Source: Kiritimatiellia bacterium (GTDB lineage Bacteria; Verrucomicrobiota; Kiritimatiellia; SLAD01). Taken from it: a DNA stretch of 7,715 nt. This document shows positions 1-6,050 of the stretch, in pieces. Positions within the stretch are counted from its first letter, which is position 1. Each line of letters opens with the position of its first letter. A program made the translations under genes and the position numbers. The notes under the pieces are model-generated. The model did not search any database. It saw only the letters and a program-made list of their open reading frames with translations, and was not told the origin of the DNA. Location of the stretch: NCBI GenBank assembly GCA_007126995.1, contig SLAD01000420.1, positions 1-7,715 of the forward strand, in the 5' to 3' direction.

Positions 1-15
1 ATTTGGGAGCGAGTT

Positions 16-552
16 ATGTCGAGAGTAGGATTACAGCCAATTAAAGTCCCGTCCGATGTGACGGTTACCGTGGACGGCACGCAGGTCACCGTCAAGGGCC
101 CCAAAGGCGAGCAGAGCTGGGTGTTTGAGCCGGTCGTGGCGTTCGAGTTGAAGGACGGTGAACTGACCGTCAGCCGCAACAGCGAGGAAAAGTTTGCCCG
201 CGCCATGCACGGCACCGCGCGTAGCCTGTTGGCCAGCATGATTCACGGCGTGCGGGAAGAATTTACCAAAGAGCTCGAAATTCAGGGTGTCGGTTTTCGC
301 GCCTCGGTGCAGGGCAACAAGCTGAACATGGCCCTGGGCTTCTCGCATCCGATTGATTTCACGGTGCCGGAAGGCGTGACGGTTACTGTGGCGGACAACA
401 CCAAAATTAAGGTCAGCGGCATCAGCAAGCAAAAGGTCGGGCAGGTGGCCGCGCAGATTCGCTCCTATTATCCGGCCGAACCGTACAAGGGTAAAGGCGT
501 GCGGTACTCAGATGAACAAGTGCGGCGTAAGGCCGGCAAGACAGTGGCTTAA
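16..552 (+). CDS. rplF: 50S ribosomal protein L6
   Basis: L6 is a primary-type protein of the large subunit that binds 23S rRNA near the sarcin-ricin loop and helps form the GTPase-factor binding region. The 178-residue product has the normal family length (about 175-180). It starts with the typical MSRVGLQPI and shows two tandem L6 folds, roughly residues 10-82 and 90-165. The C-terminal signature appears as PAEPYKGKGVRY around residues 153-164; most relatives have a shorter form of the stretch before EPYKGKG. The ATG at 16 is supported by a purine-rich GGGAG at 5-9. The gene upstream, expected to be rpsH (S8), lies outside the window. The stop codon is only two bases before the rplR start, which suggests translational coupling. 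Identification is secure from sequence. Confidence 0.98.
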   Translation: MSRVGLQPIKVPSDVTVTVDGTQVTVKGPKGEQSWVFEPVVAFELKDGELTVSRNSEEKFARAMHGTARSLLASMIHGVREEFTKELEIQGVGFRASVQGNKLNMALGFSHPIDFTVPEGVTVTVADNTKIKVSGISKQKVGQVAAQIRSYYPAEPYKGKGVRYSDEQVRRKAGKTVA

Positions 553-554
553 TT

Positions 555-914
555 ATGAAGGTCGAAACCAAATCAGATTATCGCAAGCGGCGTCACTTCC
601 GGATCCGGAAGAAGATTCAGGGCACTGCCGAACGCCCGCGCATGAGTGTGTACCTGTCGAATCAGCACATCTATGTGCAGTTCATCGACGACGTGGCCGC
701 CCGTACGTTGGCGTCCATCTCGACTGCCGACAAGGCGCAGGCCGACACCTCGGGCAACAACGCCGCCCGGGCAGAAGAGATCGGCCGGTTGGCGGCACAG
801 CGCGCCAAAGAGCAGGGGATCGGCGAGGTCGTGTTCGACCGGGGCGGATTTCGGTACAGTGGTCGGCTGAAAGCCTTGGCCAACGCCGCCCGAGAGGAAG
901 GACTGAAGTTTTAA
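555..914 (+). CDS. rplR: 50S ribosomal protein L18
   Basis: L18 binds 5S rRNA together with L5 and helps anchor the central protuberance of the large subunit. The product is 119 residues, the usual bacterial length. It has a basic Arg/Lys N-terminus (about residues 6-20), the central AERPRMSVYLSNQHIYVQ segment, and the C-terminal FDRGGFRYSGRLKALA and AREEGLKF block (about 94-119) that is diagnostic of the family. The start follows the rplF stop by two bases and has no clear Shine-Dalgarno of its own outside the rplF coding end, so ribosomes probably reinitiate from rplF. The form SVYLSNQHIYVQFIDD resembles L18 of PVC bacteria, a weak taxonomic hint from memory. Confidence 0.97.
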   Translation: MKVETKSDYRKRRHFRIRKKIQGTAERPRMSVYLSNQHIYVQFIDDVAARTLASISTADKAQADTSGNNAARAEEIGRLAAQRAKEQGIGEVVFDRGGFRYSGRLKALANAAREEGLKF

Positions 915-940
915 GCGAGTCAGCAAGGGACAGCAGATCT

Positions 941-1435
941 ATGAGTGGATTTAATAAGAGAAAAGAAGTGCGAGTGGAGAGTGATGTCGACGAGCGCGTC
1001 GTGCATGTGAATCGCTGCTCCAAAGTGGTCAAGGGTGGCCGTCGCTTTAGCTTTAGTGCGCTGGTTGTGGCCGGTGACCGCAAGGGCCATGTCGGCTATG
1101 CGTTGGGCAAGGCGAACGAAGTCGCCGATGCCATCCGCAAGGGCACCGAGTCCGCCCGCAAGAACTTGATCCCGGTGACACTCCGGGATCGTACCATTCC
1201 GCACGAAGTGATCGGCGAGTTTGCCGGTGCGCAAGTGCTGCTCAAGCCGGCCTCCGAAGGTACCGGCGTCATCGCGGGTGGCGCGGCGCGCGCGGTCTTG
1301 GAGCTGGCTGGTGTGCGCGATATTTTGGCGAAATCATTAGGTAGTAGTAATCAGGTAAATGTGACGAAGGCCACGATTCGGGCCTTGGAAAGTCTGCGGT
1401 CGCGCGAGCAGATCGCGGCGCTGCGCAGTGCCTGA
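941..1435 (+). CDS. rpsE: 30S ribosomal protein S5
   Basis: S5 sits on the solvent side of the small subunit near the mRNA entry channel and contributes to decoding fidelity and helicase activity with S3 and S4. The 164-residue product has the N-terminal double-stranded-RNA-like domain (about 18-82, with VKGGRRFSFSALVV and GHVGYALGKANEV) and the C-terminal domain (about 90-160, with PASEGTGVIAGGAARAVLELAGV and the conserved GSSN). I chose ATG 941 because an AAGGGA at 925-930 precedes it by 10 bases and the protein then has family length. The same frame is open upstream across rplR as far as position 512, but that part does not resemble S5. The next gene in most bacteria, rpmD (L30), is absent; rplO follows after 14 bases. 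Confidence 0.98.
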   Translation: MSGFNKRKEVRVESDVDERVVHVNRCSKVVKGGRRFSFSALVVAGDRKGHVGYALGKANEVADAIRKGTESARKNLIPVTLRDRTIPHEVIGEFAGAQVLLKPASEGTGVIAGGAARAVLELAGVRDILAKSLGSSNQVNVTKATIRALESLRSREQIAALRSA

Positions 1436-1449
1436 GGGGAGTCAGTATC

Positions 1450-1896
1450 ATGAATTTGCATACGTTACGTCCGGTTAAAGGGTCGCGAAAGGCGCCTAAG
1501 CGCGTTGGTCGCGGCCGTGCATCCGGCATGGGTAAGACGAGTACCGCTGGTCATAAAGGGCAGATGGCCCGTAAAGGTCACAAGGTCAAGCCGACCTTCG
1601 AGGGTGGTCAGATGCCCTTGGTGCGCCGGATGCCGAAGCGCGGTTTCAAGAACGTCAATAACATCACCTATTTGCCGGTTAATGTCGGCGCGCTGACGGC
1701 GTTTGAGGCCGGCACCGAAGTGGGCGTGGAGCAACTGCGGGCCGCGGGCTTGGCGTCGGGTCCGGCTGGTAGCCCCATCAAAGTTCTCGGACAAGGCGAA
1801 GTGGATCGCGCGCTGACGGTGAAAGCGCATGCGTTCAGCGCCAGCGCCAAACAAAAAATTGAAGCGGCCGGCGGCACCTGCGAGGCGGTCAAATAA
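1450..1896 (+). CDS. rplO: 50S ribosomal protein L15
   Basis: L15 is a late-assembly large-subunit protein with a long, basic N-terminal extension that threads into 23S rRNA. The 148-residue product begins MNLHTLRP and has the glycine/lysine-rich arm (about 10-70, including GRGRASGMGKTSTAGHKGQ and FEGGQMPLVRRMPKRGF). It ends with a globular domain carrying the family signature KVLGQGEVDRALTVKAHAFS near 111-130 and a closing EAAGG. The ribosome binding site GGGGA at 1436-1440 lies directly behind the rpsE stop, nine bases before the start. The position immediately before secY is the standard spc-operon arrangement. Confidence 0.98.
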   Translation: MNLHTLRPVKGSRKAPKRVGRGRASGMGKTSTAGHKGQMARKGHKVKPTFEGGQMPLVRRMPKRGFKNVNNITYLPVNVGALTAFEAGTEVGVEQLRAAGLASGPAGSPIKVLGQGEVDRALTVKAHAFSASAKQKIEAAGGTCEAVK

Positions 1897-1915
1897 GATC
1901 GCGGGTTGAGCACTT

Positions 1916-3268
1916 ATGTTATCTGCCTTTACCAACAGCTTTAAAATCCCGGAGTTGCGGCAACGCATCCTGTTCACTTTCGGGCTGATCTTCTTGTGTC
2001 GTCTGGTGGCGGCGGTTCCCGTGCCGGGTGTGGATGCGGTGGCCCTGCGGGCCTTTATCGCGTCGGTGCAGGCCCAGGCGGGCGGCACCTTTGTCGGCAT
2101 GTACAACCTGTTCAGCGGCGGCGCGCTGGAAAACTTTGCGATTGGTGCCTTGGGCATCATGCCCTACATCAGTGCGTCGATTATCATTCAGTTGATGACG
2201 GCGGTGGTGCCCCAACTCGAGCGCCTGGCGCGCGAAGGCGATACCGGCCGCCAAAAGATTACGCAATACACCCGCTACTTGTGCCTCTTCCTTTGCTTGG
2301 TGCAGGGCTACGCGCTGGCGGCGGTGATGGAGAATCCCGCGGCGATCGGTATTCAGCAGCAGATCGTGATGAATCCCGGTTTAGGATTCCGCATCCTGGC
2401 TGTGATCACCATGACCTCCGGCACCATGCTGCTGATGTGGATGGGTGAACAGATCACCGAGCGCGGCATTGGCAACGGCATCTCGTTGATCATTACGGTC
2501 AGCATCATCAGTTTGTTGCCCGGCGCGATTCAAGCGGCGATCAATATGTTCCGCCCATACGAAGGCGGCGGTGCGGCTCAGTTCACCTTCTTCCATCTCG
2601 TAGCCTTGCTGATCATGCTCTTCCTGGTTATCGCGGGTACCATCGCGGTCACGCAGGCGCAGCGTAAGATACCGGTTCAATACGCCAAGCGCGTGGTGGG
2701 CCGTAAAGTCTATGGCGGGCAGAGCACTTACATGCCGTTGCGCGTCAACTATTCCGGCGTTATGCCGATCATCTTCGCGCAGGCGATCCTGATGTTTCCG
2801 GCCCAGATTCTGGGCCGCGTGCCGAGTGAAGCCGTTCGTCGTTTCGGCGCGGCACTGGATTTCGGGACGACGTGGTACAACATTCTGTATGCCTTGATGA
2901 TCATGTTCTTCTCGTATTTCTGGGTGGCGACACAGTTCAAGCCGATCCAGATCGCGGATGATTTGAAGAAGTACGGTGGTTACGTGCCGGGCATTCGTCC
3001 GGGCCGTCCGACCGCCGAGTTCCTGGACCGCACCATGACGCGCTTGACCTTGGCGGGCGCTGTCTTCCTGACGATTATCGCGGTGCTGCCGATGTTGATG
3101 GCGCAGCAGTTCGGGATTCCATGGATTGTGGCGCACTTCTTCGGCGGCACAAGTATCCTGATTATCGTGGGTGTGATGCTGGATACCATGCGTCAAGTCG
3201 AGTCCCACCTCTTAACGCGTCATTACGACGGTTTCCTGAAGAAGGGTAAACTCCGTTCAAGGAAGTAG
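1916..3268 (+). CDS. secY: Protein translocase channel subunit SecY
   Basis: SecY is the pore-forming subunit of the SecYEG translocon in the cytoplasmic membrane, exporting unfolded preproteins with SecA and inserting membrane proteins from ribosomes. The 450-residue product has ten hydrophobic segments, roughly at 16-36, 73-98, 120-138, 157-177, 188-208, 224-246, 282-300, 322-340, 377-397 and 404-424. Family hallmarks include ALGIMPYISASIIIQL in TM2 (78-93), GEQITERGIGNGIS (177-190), the cytosolic loop QRKIPVQYAKRVVGRK (249-264), and the TM8-TM9 loop YGGYVPGIRPGRPTAEFLDR (353-372) used for SecA and ribosome contact. The tail DTMRQVESHLLTRHYDGF is also typical. The upstream ribosome site is weak (GGGTTGAG region). 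The stop TAG at 3266-3268 overlaps the AGG that probably serves adk. Confidence 0.98.
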   Translation: MLSAFTNSFKIPELRQRILFTFGLIFLCRLVAAVPVPGVDAVALRAFIASVQAQAGGTFVGMYNLFSGGALENFAIGALGIMPYISASIIIQLMTAVVPQLERLAREGDTGRQKITQYTRYLCLFLCLVQGYALAAVMENPAAIGIQQQIVMNPGLGFRILAVITMTSGTMLLMWMGEQITERGIGNGISLIITVSIISLLPGAIQAAINMFRPYEGGGAAQFTFFHLVALLIMLFLVIAGTIAVTQAQRKIPVQYAKRVVGRKVYGGQSTYMPLRVNYSGVMPIIFAQAILMFPAQILGRVPSEAVRRFGAALDFGTTWYNILYALMIMFFSYFWVATQFKPIQIADDLKKYGGYVPGIRPGRPTAEFLDRTMTRLTLAGAVFLTIIAVLPMLMAQQFGIPWIVAHFFGGTSILIIVGVMLDTMRQVESHLLTRHYDGFLKKGKLRSRK

Positions 3269-3275
3269 GTTCGCC

Positions 3276-3935
3276 ATGTGGGATGTACTCGTCTTGCTGG
3301 GAGCGCCGGGGTCAGGAAAAGGAACCACAGCAGGTGACCTGACGTCCGAGCGATCGGACTGGAATCATCTATCCACGGGCAACATGTTGCGCGACGCCGT
3401 TAAGTCCGGCAGTCCGGTCGGCTTGGAAGCCAAGCAATGCATGGAACAAGGTCTACTGGTTCCGGACGAAGTCGTCATGAAGATCGTCAGCGAGCGATTG
3501 GAGTCCGGCCCGGAAGACGCGGTGTACCTCTTTGACGGCTTTCCCCGCACTGATGCGCAGGCCCGCTTGCTGGATGACTTTCTGCAATCGAGCGGCAAGG
3601 GACGCGTTTCCCACGTTTTTCTACTGGAGGTCCCGGACGAAGTGATGGTGGATCGGATCGCGGGTCGAATTATCTGCCGGGATTGCGGGAAGGTCTATCA
3701 TCTCACCAATATGCCGCCCAAGCAGGAGTCGGTTTGCGACAAGTGTGGCGGGGAATTGTATCAGCGTCCGGATGACAACCGGGAAACGGTTTTGAATCGA
3801 TTGAAGGTGTACTACGATCAGACCGCGAGTTTGATCGATTATTACGAGGACAAGCAAGTGCTGCACCGCGTAGATTGTTTGGATCGCCAGCACGCCTTGG
3901 ATTCGATTTTATCGATCATGGGGCCGAAGTCGTAG
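3276..3935 (+). CDS. adk: Adenylate kinase, zinc-lid type
   Basis: Adenylate kinase is a soluble enzyme that interconverts ATP plus AMP and two ADP, maintaining the adenylate pool. The 219-residue product is the long form with a LID domain. The P-loop GAPGSGKGT is at 9-17, the AMP-site motif STGNMLR at 33-39, DGFPR at 87-91, and RIICRDCG opens the lid at 131. Four lid cysteines, C134, C137, C154 and C157, form a zinc site as in Gram-positive and many other bacteria, unlike the zinc-free E. coli lid. R164 and the RPDDN stretch follow. The AMP motif has Asn36 where nearly all adenylate kinases have Asp (E. coli Asp33). The gene sits seven bases after secY, the usual secY-adk-map order. Confidence 0.97.
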   Translation: MWDVLVLLGAPGSGKGTTAGDLTSERSDWNHLSTGNMLRDAVKSGSPVGLEAKQCMEQGLLVPDEVVMKIVSERLESGPEDAVYLFDGFPRTDAQARLLDDFLQSSGKGRVSHVFLLEVPDEVMVDRIAGRIICRDCGKVYHLTNMPPKQESVCDKCGGELYQRPDDNRETVLNRLKVYYDQTASLIDYYEDKQVLHRVDCLDRQHALDSILSIMGPKS

Positions 3936-3938
3936 GCC

Positions 3939-4694
3939 ATGATCAAGATTAAGTCTACGACGGAGCTCGAGCGCATGCGAGTCAGTTGCGGTATGGCCGC
4001 AACCGTGCGCACGAAGGTGGCCAAGGCGATTAAGCCCGGCATGACCACGCTGGAGCTGGATCAATACGCGCAGGAGCTGATCGCCGAAATGGGCGCCAAG
4101 AGCGCCTTTTACGGCTATCGCGGTTTTCCGGGACATATCTGTGTCTCGGTGAATGATGAGGTGGTGCACGGCATCCCCAGCAAGCGGGTGATCCGCATGG
4201 GGGACATTCTAAGTATTGATTTCGGAGTGATTTACGACGGATTCGTGGGCGACACCGCGACCACCGTGATGGTCGGCGTGACCGATCCCGGTGTGATCCG
4301 GTTGGTGACGGTGACCGAGCAGGCCTTGGCCGCTGCCATTGAGCAGGCGGTTGCGGGCAATCGGTTGTCGGACATCTCGCACGCGGTGGAAAAAGTGGCC
4401 ACGGCGGCGGGGCTCGGGATAGTGCGGGATTTTGTCGGACACGGGATTGGGCGGAAGATGCATGAAGATCCGCAAATCCCCAACTTCGGCAAGCCGGGGC
4501 GGGGGCCGAAATTGCGGGCTGGGATGACGTTTGCGCTCGAGCCGATGTTGAATTTGGGTACGCATGAGGTGGAAGTGATGCCGGATGGCTGGACGGTGTT
4601 GACGAAGGATCGCAAGCCCTCGGCGCACTGTGAGCATACGGTGGCGGTCGGCTCAGAGAAGGCCGAGATCCTGACCGTGCCGAAAAATGAATAA
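3939..4694 (+). CDS. map: Methionine aminopeptidase, type I
   Basis: This cytosolic metalloprotease removes the initiator methionine from nascent proteins whose second residue is small, working near the ribosome exit. The 251-residue product matches the short type Ia bacterial enzyme without an N-terminal zinc-finger or SH3-like extension. All expected active-site residues can be placed: metal ligands D94, D105, H168, E201 and E232, and substrate-contacting H77 (in VNDEVVHGIP) and H175 (in RKMHEDP). The EPM and EHT motifs are intact. The start is three bases behind the adk stop with only the AGG of that stop region nearby, so coupled translation is likely. Its last codons overlap the start of the IF-1-like gene by eight bases. 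Confidence 0.97.
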   Translation: MIKIKSTTELERMRVSCGMAATVRTKVAKAIKPGMTTLELDQYAQELIAEMGAKSAFYGYRGFPGHICVSVNDEVVHGIPSKRVIRMGDILSIDFGVIYDGFVGDTATTVMVGVTDPGVIRLVTVTEQALAAAIEQAVAGNRLSDISHAVEKVATAAGLGIVRDFVGHGIGRKMHEDPQIPNFGKPGRGPKLRAGMTFALEPMLNLGTHEVEVMPDGWTVLTKDRKPSAHCEHTVAVGSEKAEILTVPKNE

Positions 4695-4899
4695 AAAAGA
4701 GACATTTGTGCTGGACGCTGTTTTGGAGGATGTGATAAACCATGCGACCTTCAATGCGGTATTGCCGAATGGCCATCGATTGGTGGCCTTTCCCCAACGC
4801 AAGGATATTGATACGGCCTTGTCGCGACTGAGGTCAGGCAGCCGTGTTCGTGTGGAAATGTCACCCTTCGACATGTCGAAAGGGACATTTGTGTTTTAG
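4687..4899 (+). CDS. infA: Translation initiation factor IF-1-like protein (divergent)
   Basis: IF-1 is a small OB-fold protein that occupies the ribosomal A site during initiation, next to 16S helix 44. The 70-residue product matches the family in length, in the strand 1-3 pattern VLED...TFNAVLPNGHRLVAF (12-35), and in the closing SPFDMSKG (59-66). Position between map and rpmJ is the classic infA slot. It differs sharply from standard IF-1: the nearly invariant SGKMR loop and following basic stretch are replaced by PQRKDIDTALSRLRSGS (36-52), and the protein stops at GTFVF without the usual Arg-containing tail. ATG 4687 overlaps the map stop by eight bases and has no clear ribosome binding site. 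Seen: OB-fold-like sequence and context. Inferred: an IF-1 role, possibly altered; a standard infA elsewhere in the genome cannot be excluded. Confidence 0.82.
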   Translation: MNKKETFVLDAVLEDVINHATFNAVLPNGHRLVAFPQRKDIDTALSRLRSGSRVRVEMSPFDMSKGTFVF

Positions 4900-4921
4900 G
4901 TGAGTAAAGGTTTTGGACATC

Positions 4922-5035
4922 ATGAAGGTTCGTTCGTCAGTTAAAAGAATTTGTGAACGGTGCAGAATCATTCGCCGCAAGGGTGTGGTGCGTGTGATTT
5001 GCACGAACCCGCGTCATAAACAGCGGCAGAGTTAA
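4922..5035 (+). CDS. rpmJ: 50S ribosomal protein L36, zinc-binding form
   Basis: L36 is the smallest large-subunit protein and stabilises 23S rRNA near the base of the L7/L12 stalk late in assembly. I read this 37-residue gene directly from the sequence: it begins MKVRSSVKRICERC and ends NPRHKQRQS. The zinc ligands C11, C14, C27 and H32 are all present, so this is the cysteine-containing form rather than the metal-free paralogue some bacteria induce in zinc starvation. AAAGG at 4906-4910 is a plausible ribosome site at 11 bases. It sits between the IF-1-like gene and rpsM, the usual alpha-operon boundary in bacteria with this order. Confidence 0.97.
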   Translation: MKVRSSVKRICERCRIIRRKGVVRVICTNPRHKQRQS

Positions 5036-5053
5036 GAGGAGCGAAAAAACGTT

Positions 5054-5458
5054 ATGCCAAGAGTATTGGGTATAGATATCCCCGGATATAAACGAGTCGA
5101 GTACGCCCTGCGATACATTCACGGTATCGGGCCGTCCTTGGCGCGCGAGGTCATTGCGAAGGCGGAGATTGATCCGGCCAAACGAGCCAATGATCTCGTC
5201 GACGAAGAGATCACGAAGCTGGCGCAGATCCTGCAGGAAGACTATCGGATCGAGGGGGATTTGCGACGCGAGGTGGCGGCCAACATCCGGCGCATCGTCA
5301 GTATCGGCAGCTATCGCGGATTGCGCCATCGCCGGGGCCTGCCGGTGCGCGGTCAACGTACCAGCACGAATGCCCGTACGCGCAAAGGTCCGCGTCGCAC
5401 CGTCGGTGCGGTGCGTGGCAAGGAAGCGCGCTCGGCGGCGAAACAGGCGGCAAAATAA
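5054..5458 (+). CDS. rpsM: 30S ribosomal protein S13
   Basis: S13 lies in the head of the small subunit, contacts P-site tRNA through its C-terminal tail, and forms bridges to the large-subunit central protuberance. The 134-residue product starts MPRVLGIDIPGYKRVEYALRYI and has the helix-hairpin-helix-like YIHGIGPSLA (21-30). The family signature RGLPVRGQRTSTNARTRKGPR is at about 94-114. The tail after TVGAV is longer than in E. coli S13 (118 residues) and ends in Lys/Ala repeats. GAGGAG at 5036-5041, directly behind the rpmJ stop, serves as ribosome site at 12 bases. The 18-base gap leaves no room for a separate E. coli-style S4-binding leader unless it reaches into rpmJ. Confidence 0.98.
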   Translation: MPRVLGIDIPGYKRVEYALRYIHGIGPSLAREVIAKAEIDPAKRANDLVDEEITKLAQILQEDYRIEGDLRREVAANIRRIVSIGSYRGLRHRRGLPVRGQRTSTNARTRKGPRRTVGAVRGKEARSAAKQAAK

Positions 5459-5467
5459 TTTCGTTTC

Positions 5468-5472
5468 AGGAG
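5468..5472 (+). promoter_or_regulatory. Shine-Dalgarno site of rpsK that decides its start
   Basis: AGGAG at 5468-5472 lies between rpsM and rpsK. Two in-frame ATG codons follow at 5476 and 5482. Spacing to the first is only three bases, too close for efficient initiation, while spacing to the second is nine bases, near the optimum. This favours 5482 as the rpsK start. Confidence 0.7.
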
Positions 5473-5481
5473 TAGATGAAC

Positions 5482-6030
5482 ATGGCTGAGGAAAAAGAAC
5501 CCCAAGCAGAAGAGCAGACGCCGGTGGAAACGCCCGCGCCGCAGCCTGCGACAGACGAAAAACCGGCTGCCGCAGCGAAGCCGGACCGTCCCAAGACAGC
5601 GGAAGAGATTTTAAAGGAAGCGGAAGAGCCGTCCGCTCCGGTCGCGAAAGCGAAGAAGAAGGGTAAAGGCAAAGGTCAACGTCATGTGCCGGTGGGGGTG
5701 GCGCATATTCGCGCGACTTTCAATAACACGGCCGTCACGATCACCGACCCGCGCGGTGGCGTGATTGCCTGGCGTACCGCCGGTCGCTGCGGCTTCAAAG
5801 GCTCGCGTAAAAGCACAGCCTTTGCCGCCACGATGGTTGCGCAGGAAACCGCGCGCGAGGCGATTGCCTACGGTTTGAATGAAATTGAAGTGCGGGTGCA
5901 GGGGCCGGGTGCCGGTCGCGAATCCGCCATTCGCGCCTTGCAGGCTGCGGGATTAACCATCAGCGCGATTCAAGATGTCACGCCGGTGCCGCACAATGGT
6001 TGTCGGCAACCGAAGAGTCGGAGAGTGTAA
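5482..6030 (+). CDS. rpsK: 30S ribosomal protein S11 with long N-terminal extension
   Basis: S11 is on the small-subunit platform, shaping the E-site mRNA path with S18 and S7. The conserved core spans about residues 70-182, with VAHIRATFNNTAVTITD, GFKGSRKSTAFAA, VQGPGAGRESAIRALQAAGL and the ending DVTPVPHNGC...RRV. In front lies an extra segment of about 50 residues. Residues 2-55 are rich in Glu, Pro and Ala, with a KTAEEILKEAEE stretch that could form a helix, followed by a basic Lys/Gly patch (56-67). At 182 residues it is about 53 longer than E. coli S11 (129). The start at 5482 is chosen from ribosome-site spacing; 5476 would add two residues. The extension is in frame with no stop and has ribosomal-like codon use, so it is not an obvious annotation error. 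Its function is unknown. Confidence 0.96.
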   Translation: MAEEKEPQAEEQTPVETPAPQPATDEKPAAAAKPDRPKTAEEILKEAEEPSAPVAKAKKKGKGKGQRHVPVGVAHIRATFNNTAVTITDPRGGVIAWRTAGRCGFKGSRKSTAFAATMVAQETAREAIAYGLNEIEVRVQGPGAGRESAIRALQAAGLTISAIQDVTPVPHNGCRQPKSRRV

Positions 6031-6050
6031 GTTTAGGAGTGTAGAGCATT

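Noticed and set aside
1..28. Tail of an upstream coding sequence entering the window
   Set aside because: One frame is open to a TAG at 26-28, but the bases at 5-9 look like the rplF ribosome site, and no S8-like C-terminus can be read from so few codons.
512..940. A 143-codon open frame in front of rpsE, running across rplR in another frame and joined in frame to S5
   Set aside because: The upstream part overlaps a secure rplR gene, has no resemblance to S5, and a proper ATG with a ribosome site is at 941. It reflects GC-rich codon bias, not an S5 extension.
2381..3208. A 275-codon open frame on the minus strand inside secY
   Set aside because: Its translation is low-complexity, rich in His, Arg and Asp, as expected for the antisense of a membrane-protein gene, with no recognisable domain. 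SecY on the plus strand is certain.
4030..4797. A 255-codon open frame on the minus strand over map and the start of infA
   Set aside because: The product is rich in Pro, Ser and Arg with no domain, and map has all catalytic residues on the plus strand. It is a shadow of GC bias.
4687..4899. The IF-1-like gene as a pseudogene or frameshifted remnant
   Set aside because: The frame is intact at full IF-1 length, keeps OB-fold hydrophobic pattern and the SPFDMSKG motif, and sits in the standard infA position. A one-base shift would not restore the missing SGKMR loop.
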